Source: an uncultured Bacteroidota bacterium
Lineage (GTDB): Bacteria; Bacteroidota; Bacteroidia; NS11-12g; UBA955
Length of the DNA: 8,172 nt
Reading direction: 5' to 3'
Assembly (NCBI GenBank): GCA_903953615.1
Contig: CAJBKH010000194.1
Location: 1 to 8,172 of the forward strand
Shown here: positions 5,741 to 8,172 of the stretch, piece by piece
Layout: each line of letters starts with the position of its first letter
How positions within the stretch are numbered: position 1 is the first letter of the stretch
Position numbers and translations under genes: made by a program
The notes under the pieces: model-generated
Seen by the model: only the letters and a program-made list of their open reading frames with translations
The model's database searches: none
What the model was told of the DNA's origin: nothing

Positions 5741-5762
5741 AATGCAATATTCATTGCTAGAA

Positions 5763-6470
5763 CTATAAGGTGGTAGTATTGCTCGAGAGGATTTCTTGAA
5801 TTACAGATTTATAGGTTTTGCCAACAGCTAAAATGTGTTTGTTCATTAACTGAACTTCGTGAAAATCGATTGCATCGATATGATTAATATTGATAATGTA
5901 AGAACGGTGGATTTGTTTGAAATAAGCAGCCGGCAATTCGCTCAACATCGATTTCAATCTTTTGAAAACTAAAATTTCGCGATTTTCTGTTAATTGTATG
6001 CGCAAATATTCGCCATCCGCTTCAATGCATATCAGCTCATCAAAGGCTACTCGATTAAATTTGTTTTTACCCGATTGAACGAAAAAAAAGTTCAATTCTT
6101 TTTGGGTAATGTTTAATTGTATTTTGCGATGCGCGCGTTCTAAGGCTGTACATAATATCTCGGGTTTAATGGGTTTTGTTATAAAATGTAAAGCCTCGGT
6201 GGCAAAAGCAGGAAGCGCATATTGTGGGTAGGAACTTATGAGAATCAATTCAGGTCTTTTGCTCATTTTTGTCCAGTGGTTTATTAGGTTGGTTTCACCT
6301 ATTTTAATGTCAGCAAATACCAAATCAATTTTCTGGTCTTTTAAAAAAGCATCCATTTTAGTAATGCAATCAAAAGCTCCACGTTCAAAAAAACGGGCGT
6401 CTGTTTTTAAGTAAGCTCTTAAGGTTTCCAAATCAGAAATCTCGTCTTCAAGAATTACATAGCTTATCAT
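5763..6470 (-). CDS. LytTR-family response regulator
   Basis: A 235-residue regulator made of a receiver domain and a LytTR DNA-binding domain. Residues 1-120 are the receiver. They include the acidic pair Glu8/Asp9, the phospho-acceptor Asp54 (in DLVFADIKI), the switch residue Ser79 (ILISSYPQYALPAF) and Lys99 followed by Pro100. Residues about 135-230 are LytTR, recognisable by FNRVAFDELICIEADGEYLRI, by the FKRLKSM helix and by FKQIHRSYIININHIDAI. The ATG start fits the beginning of the receiver. The gene is convergent with the sensor kinase. A candidate LytTR operator lies about 100 bases upstream (6572-6601), suggesting autoregulation. No exact TAnnTTTG box is found upstream. Confidence 0.93.
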   Translation of the reverse strand: MISYVILEDEISDLETLRAYLKTDARFFERGAFDCITKMDAFLKDQKIDLVFADIKIGETNLINHWTKMSKRPELILISSYPQYALPAFATEALHFITKPIKPEILCTALERAHRKIQLNITQKELNFFFVQSGKNKFNRVAFDELICIEADGEYLRIQLTENREILVFKRLKSMLSELPAAYFKQIHRSYIININHIDAIDFHEVQLMNKHILAVGKTYKSVIQEILSSNTTTL

Positions 6471-6571
6471 TAAACATTTAATTTGCGAGTTGCAATATGG
6501 AATATTTTATTAACTTATTCAAGTCTTTAAATAATGTAGTTGGATTTAAACAATTTTGTCTGATTAAACAG

Positions 6572-6601
6572 GCCGTTCATTTGAATAAACCATCCGTTCG
6601 T
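6572..6601. promoter_or_regulatory. Candidate LytTR operator: two direct 9-mers, 12-bp spacer
   Basis: GCCGTTCAT (6572-6580) and TCCGTTCGT (6593-6601) are direct repeats offset by 21 bp, two helical turns. Compared with the published LytTR binding pattern [TA][AC][CA]GTTN[AG][TG], the second fits all nine positions and the first eight. The 12-base spacer agrees with the described 12-13 bases. It lies upstream of the LytTR gene that starts at 6470, the obvious candidate to bind it. The rest of 6471-6639 is AT-rich and shows no gene. Confidence 0.6.
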
Positions 6602-6639
6602 TGAAAAATGTGGATTTTTAAAGGGATTGTCTAGAATTG

Positions 6640-6663
6640 TAAAATGTTTTTAAAAACATTTTA
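6640..6663. repeat. 24-bp perfect A/T-rich palindrome
   Basis: Each half is TAAAATGTTTTT, and the second half is its reverse complement. It lies 38 bases from the LytTR repeats and 8 bases from the katG terminator. It could be a second weak terminator or a symmetrical operator; nothing in the sequence decides between these. Confidence 0.55.
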
Positions 6664-6671
6664 AAGTAAAT

Positions 6672-6703
6672 AAAAAAAGGCTTGATTAATCAAGCCTTTT
6701 TTT
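6672..6703. terminator. Bidirectional rho-independent terminator after katG
   Basis: A 32-bp perfect palindrome: seven A, GGCTTGATT, then its reverse complement ending in seven T. It lies 19 bases past the katG stop on the minus strand and gives a stem with U tracts in both directions. It also closes any plus-strand transcript coming from the LytTR site. Confidence 0.9.
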
Positions 6704-6722
6704 ATAGTTTTTTATAAGAATT

Positions 6723-8172
6723 TTATTTTCTCAAATCAAATCGATCGAGGTTCATTACTTTAACCCAAGCTTGAACAAAGTCGGTTACAAATTTTTCTTT
6801 GGCATCAGCACTTGCATAAACCTCGGCAATGGCGCGCAATTCTGAGTTGCTGCCAAAAATTAGATCAGCACGTGAAGCAGTCCATTTTAGATTGCCTGTT
6901 GTTCTGTCTTTTCCTTCGAATATTTCTTTGGTTTCTGAAGTTGGTGTCCAAGCTGTCGACATGTCCAAAAGATTAACAAAGAAATCGTTGTTTAATCGTC
7001 CTGGTGATGTTGTAAGAACACCTTGCTGATTGTGGTTAAAGTTAGCATCTAATACACGTATACCGCCAAGTAATACAGTCATTTCGGGAACAGATAGTTT
7101 AAGCAATTGCGCTTTGTCAATCAGTAGTTCTTCAGTCGATACGGTGTATTGAGTTTGGGCGTAATTTCTAAAGCCATCCACCTTTGGTTCTAGCACCGCT
7201 ATGTTATTAATATCTGTTTGTGCTTGCAGTGCATCCATGCGACCAGGGGTGAAAGGCACTTCAACGGACATGCCAGCATCTTTAGCCGCTTTTTCAATTG
7301 CAGCGCAACCACCTAAGACAATTAAATCGGCCATTGATATTTTCTTTTTTGAGTTAGTTAATAAAGCTGCTTGAATTTTTCTATAAGCACTTAACACTTT
7401 TTCAAGTTGTACTGGATTATTGATGGCCCAATTTTTCTGCGGCAATAATTGAATGCGTGCACCATTGGCACCTCCTCTGTTATCAGAACCGCGGAAGGTT
7501 GAAGCAGAGGCCCAAGCAACGTTCACCAATTCACCAACTGTAAGTCCAGCATTTAGGATACTTACTTTTAGTTCAGCTATGTCTTTGGCATCTACCAAAG
7601 GGTGATTTACAGCAGGGATAGGGTCTTGCCAAATCAATTGTTCTTTTGGTACCTCAGGACCGTAATACAAAGTGGTTGGACCTAAATCGCGGTGTGTTAA
7701 TTTAAACCAAGCACGTGCGAATGCGTCTTCAAAAGCTTTTGGATCATTCATGAATTTACGCGAAATCTTTTCATAAGCTGGATCAAAGCGCAAAGACAAA
7801 TCGGTAGTTAACATAGTAGGTAATTGGTATTGGGTGCTATCAAAAGCATTGGGTATAATTTGATCCGTTGTTTTTGCTTTCCATTGGTAGGCACCCGCAG
7901 GACTTTTAGTTAATTCCCATTCATATTTAAAAAGTATTTTAAAATACGAATTGTTCCATTGGGTAGGTGTTGGGGTCCAAGTAACTTCTACACCCGAGGT
8001 AATGGCATCTATTCCTTTGCCCGATTTGTAAGTACTTTTCCAGCCGAAACCTTGTTCTTCAATAGGAGCCGATTCTGGCTCTGCGCCTACATGCGAAGCA
8101 GGACCTGCACCATGGGTTTTACCTAGTGTATGGCCGCCTGCAATAAGGGCAACTGTTTCTTCATCATTCATG
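6723..8172 (-). CDS. katG: Catalase-peroxidase KatG, C-terminal two thirds (cut at window edge)
   Basis: KatG is a heme enzyme that removes hydrogen peroxide by catalase and peroxidase activity. The visible 482 residues begin at the Met of MNDEETVALIAGGH, which corresponds to about residue 257 of the M. tuberculosis enzyme. Roughly 260 N-terminal residues, with the distal Arg/Trp/His and most of the Met-Tyr-Trp adduct, lie beyond the right edge, so the Met at the edge is not the real start. The proximal heme-ligand His is in IAGGHTLGKTHGAG (His270 equivalent). The Ser of DAITSG is the Ser315 equivalent, and the Trp of EVTWTPTP is the Trp321 equivalent. FRGSDNRGGANG carries the mobile Arg (Arg418 equivalent). 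The second, non-heme peroxidase-like domain is complete to the usual VMNLDRFDLR end. No frameshift is seen. The gene has its own terminator and no operon partner downstream. Confidence 0.97.
   Translation of the reverse strand, partial: MNDEETVALIAGGHTLGKTHGAGPASHVGAEPESAPIEEQGFGWKSTYKSGKGIDAITSGVEVTWTPTPTQWNNSYFKILFKYEWELTKSPAGAYQWKAKTTDQIIPNAFDSTQYQLPTMLTTDLSLRFDPAYEKISRKFMNDPKAFEDAFARAWFKLTHRDLGPTTLYYGPEVPKEQLIWQDPIPAVNHPLVDAKDIAELKVSILNAGLTVGELVNVAWASASTFRGSDNRGGANGARIQLLPQKNWAINNPVQLEKVLSAYRKIQAALLTNSKKKISMADLIVLGGCAAIEKAAKDAGMSVEVPFTPGRMDALQAQTDINNIAVLEPKVDGFRNYAQTQYTVSTEELLIDKAQLLKLSVPEMTVLLGGIRVLDANFNHNQQGVLTTSPGRLNNDFFVNLLDMSTAWTPTSETKEIFEGKDRTTGNLKWTASRADLIFGSNSELRAIAEVYASADAKEKFVTDFVQAWVKVMNLDRFDLRK

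Noticed and set aside
5744..5757. GCAAT/ATTGC hairpin between the convergent kinase and regulator genes
   Set aside because: Only five base pairs and no T tract; too weak to call a terminator.
6829..7029. 66-codon plus-strand open frame
   Set aside because: Antisense to katG, whose protein sequence is conserved throughout.

Overview
The window looks like a chromosomal segment of a low-GC Bacteroidota bacterium. Three things point there. Several genes are preceded by the Bacteroidota -7 promoter box TAnnTTTG instead of a clear Shine-Dalgarno sequence. There is an aminolipid acyltransferase pair of the GlsB/GlsA (OlsB/OlsA) type. There is also a decayed C-terminal end that resembles a type IX secretion (gliding-motility type) sorting domain. 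The tRNA gene has no encoded CCA.

Layout. Positions 1-260 hold a minus-strand tRNA-Asn(GTT) with its terminator. Between the gene and its promoter lies a broken second copy of the tRNA 5' half, whose D-loop carries an 18-bp perfect palindrome. Positions 299-2786 are a minus-strand three-gene operon: a small exported protein, an O-acyltransferase (GlsA-like) and an N-acyltransferase (GlsB-like). Together the two enzymes should make an N-acyl-(3-acyloxy)-acyl amino-acid lipid. A divergent promoter pair separates this operon from a plus-strand gene for a small, probably dimeric alpha/beta-barrel protein (2873-3202). Positions 3212-3420 contain a terminator and the sorting-domain remnant. A two-TM hypothetical protein follows on the minus strand (3418-3876).

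Positions 4037-6470 encode a convergent two-component pair: a membrane sensor kinase with a helical, TPR-like periplasmic sensor, and a LytTR-family response regulator. The kinase keeps its phospho-accepting H box and N box but has no recognisable G1 or G2 ATP-binding motif. Upstream of the regulator gene, at 6572-6601, are two direct repeats that fit the published LytTR binding pattern with the expected 12-bp spacing, so the regulator may control itself or a short unannotated transcript. The window ends in the 3' two thirds of katG (catalase-peroxidase, minus strand, cut at the right edge), followed by a strong terminator.

Most of the window is ordinary housekeeping or accessory content. The parts most worth a second look are the palindrome-bearing tRNA fragment in the tRNA leader, the LytTR operator next to two large palindromes, the degenerate kinase, and the decayed secretion-domain gene.
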